Assembly: GCF_030272615.1 (NCBI RefSeq)
Contig: NC_081412.1
Span: 696,514,083 to 696,578,082 of the forward strand
Source of the DNA: Cryptomeria japonica
Lineage: Eukaryota; Streptophyta; Pinopsida; Cupressales; Cupressaceae
Reading direction: 5' to 3'
DNA length: 64,000 bases
This document shows, one piece after another, positions 48,296-59,815 of this stretch (its first letter is position 1; each line of letters starts with the position of its first letter). The notes beneath the pieces were generated by a model, which made no database searches, had not been told where the DNA came from, and saw nothing but the letters and a program-made list of their open reading frames with translations. Position numbers and translations under genes: made by a program.

Positions 48296-49225
48296 ACAAA
48301 ACATTGTTGCAAGAAAAGTTGTCTGAGACTATTGTAATCTTGGGCTGCAAAAGCTTGCTCATAGTGTTGAACAAAGCCTTGGAAAATATTAGGAAGCTCT
48401 TGTAGTTGTTGTTGTCCTCCTTGAATTTGCTTAATAGCTTGGGAAATATGGTGAGCTTTTAGGGCTTGAAAGAATACTTTGGAGAACTTATCCATGAGAT
48501 GCCATGTAGAGGACGTGGTTTCAAATCCTAGACATTTGAATGTGCACTGCCATCGCTTTGTGATTGAGAAGAGACATGTTGAGGAAAAACTAACTCTTCA
48601 AGACTTTGGGATTGGATATCTGCCATTCAATACAAAACCGTATTCGAAAATGGTCAAACAAGACAATATTTGCTAATGGGTCAACTAGCAATAGTAACAA
48701 TTGGCAAATGTAAAGAAGGATTGAGCAGAATTTATAGCCTGATCTAGCCACTTTAAGACCACAAAACATTGTTGCAAGAAAAGTTGTCTGAGACTATTGT
48801 AATCTTGGGCTGCAAAAGCTTGCTCATAGTGTTGAACAAAGCCTTGGAAAATATTAGGAAGCTCTTGTAGTTGTTGTTGTCCTCCTTGAATTTGCTTAAT
48901 AGCTTGGGAAATATGGTGAGCTTTTAGGGCTTGAAAGAATACTTTGGAGAACTTATCCATGAGATGCCATGTAGAGGACGTGGTTTCAAATCCTAGACAT
49001 TTGAATGTGCACTGCCATCGCTTTGTGATTGAGAAGAGACATGTTGAGGAAAAACTAACTCTTCAAGACTTTGGGATTGGATATCTGCCATTCAATACAA
49101 AACCGTATTCAAAAATGGTCAAACAAGACAATATTTGCTAATGGGTCAACTAGCAATAGTAACAATTGGCAAATGTAAAGAAGGATTGAGCAGAATTTAT
49201 AGCCTGATCTAGCCACTTTAAGACC
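48296..49225. repeat. Near-identical tandem duplication, 465 bp x 2
   Basis: Copies 48296-48760 and 48761-49225 are head to tail. By eye they differ at one base (TTCGAAAA against TTCAAAAA near 48650/49115). The duplication is much younger than the LINE it lies in. Confidence 0.95.
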
Positions 49226-49300
49226 ATGTTGATTGCTCCAAGTGTAACATGTTGTATTATCATGACAGCGACCAATGCAACTATTTTTCAAAGCCTACTA

Positions 49301-51019
49301 CTAGAAATACTGCATAACACGACATTCATAAAATAATACACATTTTTTTAGCAAGTTGCTACCATAGCAGTAGGTCTTGTTTATTATACATAAAAAAATG
49401 AATATAGAACCTCATAGAGGAGATATGTGCGTACATTCTGTTTGTATTCCCTAATGCACATAGTGCAAGAGAAATGTAAGTCACGAAGCTAGTTCTTGCA
49501 TCTCTCTAATCTGAATATGGAGCAGGAGGTCTGGATGATTACTTCTATAGAAGGCATAGGTCTCCATATTATTGCATTCAATTCCATTCGGAAACAATGC
49601 AATCAGTTGCTTCATAGGATCACACTCCAAGGCAACCTCTTTGCTTATCATAAACTAGACTTACAGGTTGGGGACTTGTTGAATGCAGATATGGCATGCA
49701 CAACATTTACTTTATCTTGGGTTCTAGAACTCGTTTTCCACCTTCTTCCCAAATTTCATCCTTTCCCAGCATAAGGACATAGTTTGTTCAAAAAATTTCA
49801 ATGAGCAGCTCATTATGCCAGTATTTGTTCTCCTATAATTGCTCTTATTGTTTTTTCCACATCATCATCCACAATATGAAAAACCCACTGCAATTGAGAG
49901 GAAAGCTACATGCATAGCATGAGAGATAGATTCAGTTAGCCTTTATAGATGAGCCATGCTTGCATTGTGATTTATAGAGCCTTTATAGGTGATTATTCGC
50001 TGTCACTTAGTTCCATTTAGTTCAACACATCTGCTAAGAACAAATAATAAACTATAAAAATTTAAATAATTAGCTAATTATAAATATTAAATAATATTAA
50101 ATTTAATAAATTAATATAAGTAATATCAATATGTATTTAAGCTTAATAAACCATAAACTTTATTAAAACTTATGGTAAGACTAATCAATTATTAAACTAT
50201 ATTAAATTAAATAAAATTTTAATCGTTAAAAAACTTAAAATTAAAGTTAAACAATCCTGCAGCCTAAGTTTGGTTTAAGAAAAAACAAAACTCTAAACAC
50301 AAATGAAGCATTCTGCCTATTATCCCAACTGGAAGCTATTCAAATGGCTGGAAGTAATAGATAATATTTATACATGGCTGGAAGCTATATGAATGGTTGG
50401 AATACTTCAACAGCCAGCAGGGAGCATAAGGGTGGGAGAGATGGTGTGAATGCAACCTGAAGACAAATATATATTTGCTTGTGACACTAATGCAACCTGA
50501 AAAAAGGGTTAACAATGCTGGCAAAGCCTTGATCAAATGACCCTTTAGCAAAAATGTAGTGAAAAATGGTCATTTAGTGTTTTGGTCATATGTTTTAATG
50601 ATAAAAAAGTTAAACAAAATGTATTGAAATTTTCCTATGCCATTGGAATCGCTGTGGAAATACCTTGTATAAGTTAATATTGCCTAGGTATTCTTGTCGA
50701 CAACTGTAAACAAATCCACCTCAAAGAAAGAGAACGTTGCCCGATTCCACCTGTTTTTAACCCAAATCTGATTTGGAAATAAATCATACCCAGGTATGCA
50801 GGGTTTTATTGCTAATTTGGTAACATAGCCTAATTGGGATCTACATGGACATTCATCATGTTTTTTTGAGCTGAGCTTAAAAATGGATGTTGTATATGAG
50901 CATTTGGATTTTATATGTAAGATGGAATAGGTTCTCTGTATGTGCAAGGAACATGAGTTAGCATTTTGTGTATAGTTTGAACTTCAAACTTGAGCTTTGA
51001 TTTTTCAGTATGAAGAGTG
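49301..51019. other. Intronic or intergenic, nothing recognised
   Basis: A 92-codon frame at 49496-49774 resembles nothing I know. Positions 50030-50260 are extremely AT-rich. Confidence 0.4.
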
Positions 51020-51507
51020 TGATCTGAGAAGCACACAGCAAATACTGAGAGGGGGAGTGGATGAATCAGTATTTGAGGACTTTTAAAAACTCGTGAAATT
51101 GTATAGAACAGAGATATTGCAAAGAAAGCAAAACATAAGAATATGGACACAAGATTTTCTCGTGAAAAAGCCCTTTCGGGTAAAAAACCACGGCATTAGA
51201 AAACTTTCATTTACTTCAATTGGGCTCCAACCCAGTTTACAAAGCAACAACCAAAAGAGAGCACCAACTGAGAATAGCTGGGGCTCCAACCCCCATCCAA
51301 AAGAGAGCACCAACTCTGAATGAATAAGACAAAAAACTCTTACTACTGAAACACTTACTTTCAAATCCAGAATATGCTATGAACAGCCTTCTTCAATAAT
51401 AAACATAGAACACTGTTATGGTTCCCACTAATGTTTTTGAGCAGCTTCACAAACCTTCGAATATATATGTTCTCAACACTCAAAATTTTTAAAAGATTCT
51501 TTACACC
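51020..51507 (-). mobile_element. Copia-type LTR (G), 3' part, minus strand
   Basis: Segment 51079-51507 matches 59199-59626 along its whole length in the same orientation. Read on the minus strand it ends with the conserved C-rich stem-loop (51041-51073). At 51507 it is interrupted by an F-type LTR with duplication ACACC; at 59627 the same sequence continues uninterrupted. Confidence 0.75.
51041..51073 (-). other. C-rich stem-loop in the G-type LTR
   Basis: AATACTGA (51041-51048) pairs with TCAGTATT (51066-51073), a perfect 8-bp stem. On the minus strand the loop is TTCATCCACTCCCCCTC. Confidence 0.65.
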
Positions 51508-52386
51508 TGTTAAATTTAGCACTTTCAGATTAATCTAAACTCAGAAAATCAGAATTTAATTACTAATTAAATTGATTAGATGAAGGGTTTGTTATTTTCT
51601 AGATTTAAGCATAACAAAGAAAGGAACAAAATAAACACAAGACAAGGTTACCCTGGGAAAATCTCCTAGGAGGAAAAACCCAGCCAAAAGATCCTCAGAT
51701 TTGATTATGAATTATGTTCATATGAGGGTTACAACACTTATCTCAAGTACTTCAAGCTGTTTGATAATGTCTTCCACAAGACTGCACTTTCACAAGCATC
51801 AAGTAGTCACATTTGCACCTTTAACCCTTCCAACAACAATCAGGTCCAAACCTGGGTTGGTAATGTATGAAGTCTGTTCTTTGATTGACTGCAACTTCAG
51901 TTTGCTCTCCTTCACACCAGTTCGCTCTTCACATGAATGAATTTCACACGTTAATTGGCAGAAGTAGTTCGCTGATGTAATTGAGGTATTTTGCTGTGAT
52001 GGCAGATCTAATATACTTCCTTTAGCTGGCAATGGCAGACATATGTTTATTCCTCCTTTTAACTCGCAATGGCAGACATATATTTATTCCTCCTTAACTC
52101 GCAACTGGCAGACATATGTTTCACATAGGATCAAATGAATAATGAATGTGTGTTTTGTGTTTGGCAATTGATCTTTATTTATATGAGCGTTTAACTCATA
52201 TAACCCCAAGTCGGCCTTGATAGAATATATGCATTTTGGCGCCAAGTTAATTTAGTGTGGCGTGGTAAATATAAGGCTGGTCCTGTTTTAGGGGCATGTT
52301 ACCCTTTTAGGAAAGGCCCCAGTCCGATAGGGGTTCGGATGTTGCCTTAAGGCAATCCGAACCCTCTTTCTTAGTTACAAACAACA
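51508..52386 (-). repeat. F-type 3' LTR of the minus-strand Copia
   Basis: It is 879 bp and on the minus strand runs from TGTTGTTTGTAAC to AAATTTAACA. The left flank ACACC (51503-51507) is the target duplication; its partner GGTGT is found, inverted, at 53355-53359. It resembles the solo LTR at 55049-55866. A roughly 37-bp unit with GGCAGACATAT is repeated three times at 52024-52112 and is absent from the copy at 53360. Confidence 0.85.
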
Positions 52387-52660
52387 CTCCCTCTTAACTA
52401 GGGAAGAAGAGAATACATAATCTGAACCTTTAGAGTTCCATCTAGCACACAAGCATAGAATGGATCTAGCACACAAGCATAGAATTACATCTTCCACCTA
52501 GCACACAAGCATAGGATGGTTCTAGCACACAAGCATAGAAAGTGTAATACACAAGTGGGTCTTTACATAATTACAATTCTCCATCTAGCACACAAGCATA
52601 GAGTGGATCCTTTCATTCTTGCACACAAGCAAAGAATGATCAAAACGTTGCAGATAGAGT
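52387..52660 (-). repeat. Polypurine tract and CTAGCACACAAGCATAGAA repeats
   Basis: Next to the LTR, the minus strand has the purine tract AAGAGGGAG. Between it and the RNase H stop, CTAGCACACAAGCATAG recurs at 52442, 52466, 52498, 52522 and 52585, with a variant near 52618 and another near 53033. Confidence 0.8.
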
Positions 52661-52679
52661 CACTGAGATTGAAACTCCC

Positions 52680-52860
52680 TCTCAACCAGGGTTTCATTTT
52701 CCACAATACCAAGTTTGTTTCTGAAGTATTCGAACTTCACTCTGGATAAGGGTTTGGTAAGAATATCTGCAACTTGTTCATCTGTGCTAATATACTTTAG
52801 CTGAATGGTGCCTCTTTGCACCTCTTTGCACCATATCCCATAGTATCCATCTTGTAATGC
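52680..52860 (-). pseudogene. Copia RNase H C-terminus
   Basis: The minus strand reads IRDMVQRGAKRG, then STDEQVADILTKPLSR and KFEYFRNKLGIV. This is the standard end of a Copia polyprotein, next to the 3' LTR as expected. Confidence 0.85.
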
Positions 52861-53650
52861 CTGTGGAGGATGACTTCAAACTTTAACATGCACACTTGCA
52901 AGTCATGAATACATACACAATTATTCATGCACATCATGGAGTCTTTCCATGCCATCGATCACACATATCCATCATTCATGGTCTTTACCTCAATCTTCTC
53001 CCAAAGAAGAATGTAACATCATAATCTTCCATCTTGCACACAAGCAAGAAATGGAATAGACATAATCAGAATATTGTTGCTAGAAAGCAGTTCAACTTTG
53101 GTTGAGTATGTGTGAATTTTTCGAACATGCATCATTTACCGTATTGAAGGGGTGTGGAAGGCAGTTCAACTTTGGTTGAGTATGTGTGAATTTTTCAAAC
53201 AGGCATCATTTACCGTATTGAAGGGGTGTGGCTTGGAACTGAAAATTTTTGGCTGAAAGTGCAGGTTACTGATTTTTGAATTTATATCAACAGCATTTGT
53301 CTATCAATGTTTTTTTTTTTAAAGGAGGAGAAAAAGTGTGGTCTGTGGTATGCTGGTGTTGTTGTTTGTAACTAGGAAAGAGGGTTCGGATTGCCTTAAG
53401 GCAACATCCGAACCCCTATCGGACTGGGGCCTTTCCTAAAATGGTAACATGCCCCTAAAACAGGACCAGCCCTATATTTACCACGCCACACTAAATTAAC
53501 TTGGCGCCAAAATGCATATATTCTATCAAGGCCGACTTGGGGTTATATGGGTTAAATGCTCATATAAATAAAGATCAATTGCCAAACACAAAACACACAT
53601 TCATTATTCATTTGATCCTATGCGAGCTAAAGGAAGTATATTAGATCTGC
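52861..53650. other. Rearranged insert with inverted LTR and flank pieces
   Basis: A 70-bp block with CAGTTCAACTTTGGTTGAG is tandemly duplicated at 53092-53231. Segment 53171-53354 is the reverse complement of 59627-59808. Then come GGTGT (53355-53359) and 290 bp of F-type LTR in plus orientation (53360-53650). Together this is the 5' junction of the F-type element, inverted and lodged in its RNase H gene. Confidence 0.75.
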
Positions 53651-55048
53651 AATGTATTCCGCTTCAGCTGTAGATAGAGAAACAAATGCTTGCTTTTTAC
53701 TGTGCTATGAAACCAAACACTTCCCAAGGAAGAAAGCACCTCCACTTGTGCTCTTCCTGTCATCAACTGAGCCACCCCAATTTGCATCTATATATGCTGT
53801 AAGTAAGAAATCATTTCCACTAGGATACCAAATCCCATACTCCATAGTACCTTTGAGGTATTTGAAAATTCTTTTAACTGCATGAATTTTTTTTTTAGGG
53901 GCAGCTTGGAATCTAGCAACATATCCTACAACCTACATTATATCAGGTCTAGTGGCTGTAACATACAATAAACTTCCTATCATAGACCTGCAAAGAGTTT
54001 GATTAGCATTTGAGGACTCATCATGGTTACTCATTTTGCAACTAGTCACCATAAGAGTGCTAACAGGAGTACAATCTTCCATAACATTTCTCTAATGTAT
54101 TTAGTTTGGGAAATAAAGTTACCTTCCTTAGATTGATGGATTTGTAGCCCTAGGAAGAAAGATAGCTCTCCCAACATTGACATTTCAAACTCCATCTTTA
54201 TGTTGGTAGCAAGAACTTAACACTTTTGTTCACAGTCACTACCAAATATTAAATTATTAACATAAACAACTACGATCATTGCTGCTGCAAATAACAATCC
54301 AGCCTATCATACCAAGCACATGGTGCTTGTTTGAGGCCATAAAGAGCCTTCTTCAGTTTGCATACATAATCTTTATTTTACGATAAAACAAATCCATCAA
54401 GCTGTTCTATATAAACGTCTTCATTCAAATTTCCATTCAAGAAAGCAGATTTAACATCCATTTGAAAAACTCTAAAACCTTTAAAGGAGGCAAAAGCTAA
54501 AAACATTCTAATTGCCTCTAAACAAGCAACAGGTGCAAAGGTTTGATCGAAATCTATACCTTCAACTTGGGCATAACGCTTACACACTAACCTTGCTTTG
54601 TTTCTCACCACTTGACCATCCTCATTCAACTTGTTTCTGAAAACTCACTTTGTGCCAATCACGTTCTTGTTCTTAGACCTTGGGACAAGTTTCCAAGTTT
54701 CACTTTTTTGGATCTGATCTAACTCTTCTTTCATAGTTGCAAGTTTTGCAACCCAAGATTTGTCTTGTGCTGCTTCTTCAAAAGTTTTAGGTTCAATCAT
54801 AGAGAGCAATGAAATATCATCATCTTCATAATAGTTTACCTTTCTCCTTGTTTCTCTAGGTCTGTCCTCTTGTAAGATTTGATTGATGGGATGGTTCTTT
54901 TCAAGAAATTTTGAAGTGGTCTTAAGAGAAGTTCTGAATGTAGATCTATTTCCATCAAGTGAAGGTGTAGGACCAGCTGATGCATCTGCTGTACTCAATT
55001 GATTGTCTGCTGTTCCACCTTCAAAATGCGTACCAGCACCTTCATTTT
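53651..55048 (-). pseudogene. Copia reverse transcriptase and RNase H
   Basis: The minus strand reads KSETWKLVPRSKNKNVIGTK, then [24 protein letters not shown] and [12 protein letters not shown] (54378-54629), the fingers and palm of Copia RT. The catalytic YVDD box is YVNN (54253-54264). Further on come TATRPDIM, YLKGTMEYGIWY, GKSTSGG-type RKSTSGGAFFLG and VSLSTAEAEYIA, where the frame is cut at about 53650 by the rearranged insert. Some 65 residues of RNase H are missing before the C-terminus at 52860. Confidence 0.9.
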
Positions 55049-55866
55049 TGTTGGTTGTAATTAGGGCTAGCGGATTCCAATTGCCTTGGGCAACATTGGA
55101 ATCCGCCCCCTTCATATAGGGCTAGGCCCATTACCTCACGACACTAAGGATTGCACGCCACACTCAACTAAACTCGCCTCCTTGATAGGGCCGACCCTAT
55201 CAAAGTAAATTAAAAGGAAATCAATAAGTAATATGGATTAAATTATAAAGGAGGCTGACATGTTTGGGAAACATATGTCTCCTATAAATGCAACATTTTC
55301 TTTCATTAGCACAATCAAGTTTTTCAAGTTGATGAAATAATCTTCGGTGAAAAGCGAATCTCTTACTTATGCATTTAGCAATACCAAAATCTTCTATATG
55401 GTGGCAGCGAACTTCATAAGGATTGCAGTAGATCCCAAACAGCAAACAACGAACCTCATATGTTGCAGCAGACCCGAAATAGGGGAGTGCGAACTTGATC
55501 AAACAGCAGCAGACTTCAAATTGAGGGCAGCGAACTCCTTTAGAGACTGCAGATCATCATCAAAATATCGAAGACTCCATTAAAGGATTGTGATCAGATA
55601 AGGAGGACTGTAAACTAATTATTCCTTCCTCATAGTGGCTGCAATTCCAGATAAGTGTGTAATGTTCAGTTGAATTCTAAATCATAAATTAGATCTGAGG
55701 ATCCTTTGGCTGAGTTTTTCCTCCTAGGAGGTTTTCCCAGGGCAATTGTGCATTGTCTTTAGCATTTCATTTCCTTTATTATGCTTAAAGTCTGGAAAAC
55801 TATAAATTAATTAACCTAATTCTAATTTTCTGAGTTTTATTCAATCTGAAAGTACTAAAATTAACA
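55049..55866 (+). mobile_element. Solo F-type LTR inserted in Copia pol
   Basis: It is 818 bp, TGTTGGTTGTAATTAGG to AAAATTAACA, with a perfect ATTTT duplication (55044-55048 and 55867-55871). It lies in the opposite orientation to the polyprotein it splits. Confidence 0.92.
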
Positions 55867-56871
55867 ATTTTGATTGTTTTCAGGGGTATTAACAACATTG
55901 TTACTTGCTGTCCTAACTTGCACACAAGTAGAAGTTGAGTGATCAGCACTTTCAACCTCTCAATTCTGTAAATCATCATCACAAGTGTTAGCAATTTCTC
56001 AGAAGTGTTAGCAATTTCATGAATTTACACATTAGTGCTCTTAACTATCTTATGCAATCTCTTGTTAAAACACTTTAGGCTTTACTTTTTAAAGAATATC
56101 CTAGAAAAATACCCTCATCAGCTCTAGGATCAAATTTGCCTAAGTTATCCTCATCTCTCCTAATGTAACAAGGGCTACCAAAGATAAAAAAATACTTAAT
56201 AGATGCTGTCTTACCATTCCACAATTCATATGGTGACTTGTTGTGCTTTGTTCGGATCAAACCTCTATACTGAATGTAGACAGTTGTATGAACAACCTCC
56301 TTCCAAAAACAATCACTCACGTTCGATTCATTCATTATGCTTCTTGCCATCTCTTGAATTGATATGTTCTTCCTCTCAACTACCCCATTTTGTTGAGGTG
56401 TCCTAGCAGTTTAATATTGTTTTTTGATACCAAACTTTTCACAAAAGCTCACAAAATCATTTGAGGTAAATTCACCTCCATTGTCTGATCGTAGGCACTT
56501 AATTTTCATATTCTTTTAATTTTCAACCAAAGATTTAAAAGCTTTGAACTTCTCCAAAGCTTCTAATTTTTCCTTCAAAAAGGCCACCCAATTCATACTT
56601 GAAAAATCATCAATTAAAAGCATAAAATATCTCTCACCTTGCATACTTGCTATTCTTGTAGTCCACACAAATCAGTGTGTATCAGTTCTAAAGGCATTTT
56701 GCTGAAGTACTCCTTTGATTTGAAACTCCTACGAGTCTGTTTGCCCAATTGACAATCCTTGCATACAGTGTCAAATGGTTTAGTGAGCATAGGCAAGTCT
56801 CTAACAACTCCCTTCCTGTTGACCCGAATGAGATTATCAAAATTTATATGATCAAATCTTCTGTGCCACAA
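55867..56871 (-). pseudogene. Copia integrase
   Basis: The minus strand has MWHRRFDHINFDNL (GAG-pre-integrase His region), LIHTDLCG (first catalytic Asp), LRSDNGGEF (second) and TPQQNGVVERKN (Glu), so the D-D-E triad survives. There is a stop just before TARTPQQNG. The C-terminal part reads SPYELWNGKTASIKY and DEGIFLGYSLKSKA. The region then degrades toward the solo LTR. Confidence 0.92.
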
Positions 56872-57498
56872 TCAAGATTCATCAAGTAAATTCAAACAAC
56901 AAGTTTCACTCTTAACATCATCTAGAATATATATGTTGTTCGCTGCCCTACTTGCATCAACAATATGAACACCATCTTTACTAATTTTGTAACAATCAGA
57001 ATTGAAAGTTAAGCTATGTTCCTGATCACACAATTGATTGACACTAAGCAAATTGTGTTTTAAGCCTTCTACAAACAAAACATTTTCAACTTTAGTCTTC
57101 CCATCATTCAACATAAGAGTCGAGAATTTATTTTCATCTCCGGTTATGTGTTTGGAGCAACCACTATCCACATACCAAATATCTTTCTCATTTTGTGCAA
57201 GACTAGTTGTTTGCACAATCAGAGACTGTGTTTCAGCCTCTTTCTTTTTCTTCCTCCACACTTTGGTCTTGTTAGCATTGTTTTTAACATATTTTTTTTT
57301 GAAAATCTACCCTGCCATTCTTACAAAACTTTGCACTGTCCAATGTTATTGCATTTGTAACAAATATAATTATAACTCCTCGAAGGGGCAAAAGAGTTAT
57401 AATTCACAAATCTAAAATCATTTCTAAAGGACATTCTACAATTTATTGCCTTATGCCCAAAGTAATTACAAGCATAACAATATCAATTGAAAAAAGAA
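56872..57498 (-). pseudogene. Copia gag zinc knuckles and protease
   Basis: CYACNYFGHKAINC (about 57437-57478) is a complete CCHC knuckle; CYKCNNIGQCKVL after it is a damaged one. Protease follows with IWYVDSGCSKHITG, active-site D-S-G intact, then VENVLFVEGLKHNLLSVNQLC. Confidence 0.88.
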
Positions 57499-57508
57499 TT
57501 GATTAAAC

Positions 57509-58059
57509 CCATAGTTGTTGGAAACTCCTTTGTCCCTCCTCGGGAACATGTTTCCCCGTATCTGTTCCCATTTCTGAAACGGATACGTATCCGATACAGC
57601 CCAGATATACGTCGAATATCGTACCCACACATGCCCAAAAATACTTGATTTCCAACCATGCTAAATACTAAGGTGATTTGATTTTTAAACAAAATTGACG
57701 TAAATCTTCCTAAATTTAATTTTAAAAAACTTCATTAACGCATTTAAAAAAAATGGTATTAACAAAACCTACACCAAATGAGAAAGACAAATGAAATGTT
57801 TTTCTATTTCAGTGACCCATTTTTTGGGTTATCTTCCAATACAACTCTTCTATTTTTGCATATTGTAAAATGTTAAATCTACTTATCGTTATTTATGTAG
57901 CAATTATGTGTCTATATTGCTTTTGAAGTAATGAAAATCTCCTCGAATAACTTAGAAAATTGTGTTAAATATATGTGTATGTGTTTTTTATGAATGATGT
58001 GTCCAGCCGTATCCATATTGGGGGTCTTAAAAAATAGCTGTATCCGTGTCCATGCAACT
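57509..58059. mobile_element. Mutator-like non-autonomous insertion in gag
   Basis: A 10-bp direct repeat TTGATTAAAC (57499-57508 and 58060-58069) brackets about 550 bp of non-coding DNA. The ends are weakly inverted (TAGTTGTTGGAAAC inward from the left, AAGTTGCATGGACAC from the right). A 9-11-bp duplication points to a MULE-type element. Confidence 0.6.
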
Positions 58060-58069
58060 TTGATTAAAC

Positions 58070-59198
58070 CTGACTAAGAGTGCTTGTCTAGTACTGAAAG
58101 GCTGCTTGAAACCATGCTTCTGTTCTTCCTTTGAAGTCTTAGAGCTTGGACCTTCTTCAAGGCCAACTCCACATTTGTCTTAAGATTGTTTTTGAGAGGC
58201 TAGAAGATCATCCAAAGATAATGAACTTTTCTGATTTATCTCTTCTTGATTCAGCAGTGTTGATGATTTGTCCAACTTCCTAAGAGACAATTTCAGCCTC
58301 CAATCTATCACAACTTTCTTTTTTCAACTTAATCTGACTTTTCAGATCCTCTTGAACCTTCTTATCTTCTTCAATTTGAGCTTGTGACTTTCTGATTTTT
58401 TCTTCAATTTCTTCTTTGAGTAGCAGCTTCAAATTTAGATTTTTCTTCTTAAGACTTTTAATCTCACTAAGAGCACTCAACAATTCTTTTTCAATATCCA
58501 CATCTCTATCTTCTTCATCAAAGACAACATCTTCATCTTCTTGATTTTCAGCGTGAGTTTCTTCTAAAGCCATAAACAAAATCTCATCATTTTGAGATTC
58601 TTCATCATTTCTTTAAGATGAATTACTTTCCTCTTTTGAATATGGTCTCTTTTTGGATTTCCATGTTTTCTTGTCCTTTCCTCTGAACTTCTTTTTATTA
58701 AACTTGGCTTCTTTTCATAACTGCTGTCTTCATTATTCTCATACGGACATTTGGCTGCAAAATGTCCAACCTTTCCGTCACTTGAAACTTGTTGCTTTTG
58801 TTTTCCTTTCTTTGAGGCTTTGAAAGCGGTTTCCCTTTTTGATAATTCTGTTTTTGTCCTCATCTCACATGCAATCAATATACCATGGAGCTTGTCAATG
58901 GACAATTTATCAAGGTCAACCATCTCCTCTATGGCAGAGATCTTTGCGTCAAATCTTAAAGGTAAAGACCTTAAGATCTTTTGAATAACCAAACTGTCAT
59001 CAACCTTCTCACCAAGACCTTTTAAGAGAATTCACCACTTCATCAACTCTTAGAAAATAGGCTGCAACATTGTCATCATCTTTCATTTTTAGACTTTCAA
59101 ATTGCATCCTGTGAGTTTGAAGCTTGACTTTCTTCACCTTCTCATCTCCTTCAAAGGCATTCTTTAGTTTATTACACATGGTTTGAGGCTTTTTGAAA
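58070..59198 (-). pseudogene. Copia gag, central part
   Basis: The minus strand reads MCNKLKNAFEGDEKV, LQTHRMQFESLKMKDDDNVAAYF, LRSLPLRFDAKISAIEE and LHGILIACEMRT, typical capsid sequence. Next is DGKVGHFAAKCPY, a knuckle that has lost its first two Cys. A Glu/Lys-rich coiled coil follows (58280-58579). The N-terminus, primer site and 5' LTR are missing: the frame stops at 59198 against G-type LTR sequence. Confidence 0.88.
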
Positions 59199-59815
59199 AC
59201 TTTTAAAAACTCATGAAATCATATAGAACATAGATATTGCAAAGAAAGCAAAACATAAGAATAGGGACACAAGATTTTCTCTTGGAAAATCCTTTCGTGT
59301 AAAAAATTCCGGCATTAGAAAACTTTCATTAACTTCAATTGGGCTCCAACCCATTTTACAAAGCAACAACCAAAAGAGAGTACCAACTGAGAACAGCAGG
59401 GGCTCCAACCCCCATCCAAAAGAGAGCAGCATCTCTGAATGAATAAGACACAAAATTCTTACTACTGAAACGCTAACTTTCAAATCCCGAATATGCTATG
59501 AACAGCCTTGTTCGATAATAAACATAGAACACTGTTATGGTTCTCACTAACTTTTTTGAGCAGCTTCATAAACCTTTGAATATATATGTTCTCAACACTC
59601 AGAAATTTTAGAAGACACTTCACACCAGCATACCACAGACAACACTTTTCCTCCTTTTAAAAAAAAGAAAACATTGATAGGCAAATGCTGTTGATATAAA
59701 TTCAAAAACCAGTGACCCACATTTTCAGCCAAAATTTTTTCAGTTCCAAGCCCCCTTCAATATGGTAAATGATGCCTGTTTGAAAAACTCACACATACTC
59801 AACCAAAGCCAACAT
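59199..59815 (-). mobile_element. G-type LTR fragment, second copy
   Basis: The first 428 bp repeat 51079-51507; the remaining ~180 bp repeat 53171-53354 in inverted form. At the ACACC site (59622-59626) it carries no F-type insertion, so it preserves the empty target site. The stem-loop end of the LTR is lost at the junction with gag. Confidence 0.8.

Larger units (their letters stand above)
45481..49300 (-). pseudogene. LINE ORF2 remnant (endonuclease end, reverse transcriptase, C-terminal region)
   Basis: On the minus strand, YTWSNQH (about 49240) ends the endonuclease. A linker with KVFFQALKAHHISQAI and a polymerase region follow: DGFPCEFYKK (about 48180), IDFTKAYDHIE (about 47790) and SFGLFMSIRQGRPLAL (about 47610). 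The catalytic box reads HFVNNSF (47465-47485) where F-A-D-D is usual. Then come WIDNGEVFQFLRIPF (about 47305) and, beyond an insertion, LGLKNPLSIKDLFQLKALLL (about 45830). It is 5'-truncated near 49300, as LINEs often are, and full of stops. A 465-bp tandem duplication lies in the linker. Confidence 0.85.

Noticed and set aside
48479-49141. Two identical 65-codon plus-strand frames
   Set aside because: They are shadows of the 465-bp duplication in a minus-strand LINE.
49496-49774. 92-codon frame as a host gene
   Set aside because: No recognisable domain, splice context or promoter; length is compatible with chance.
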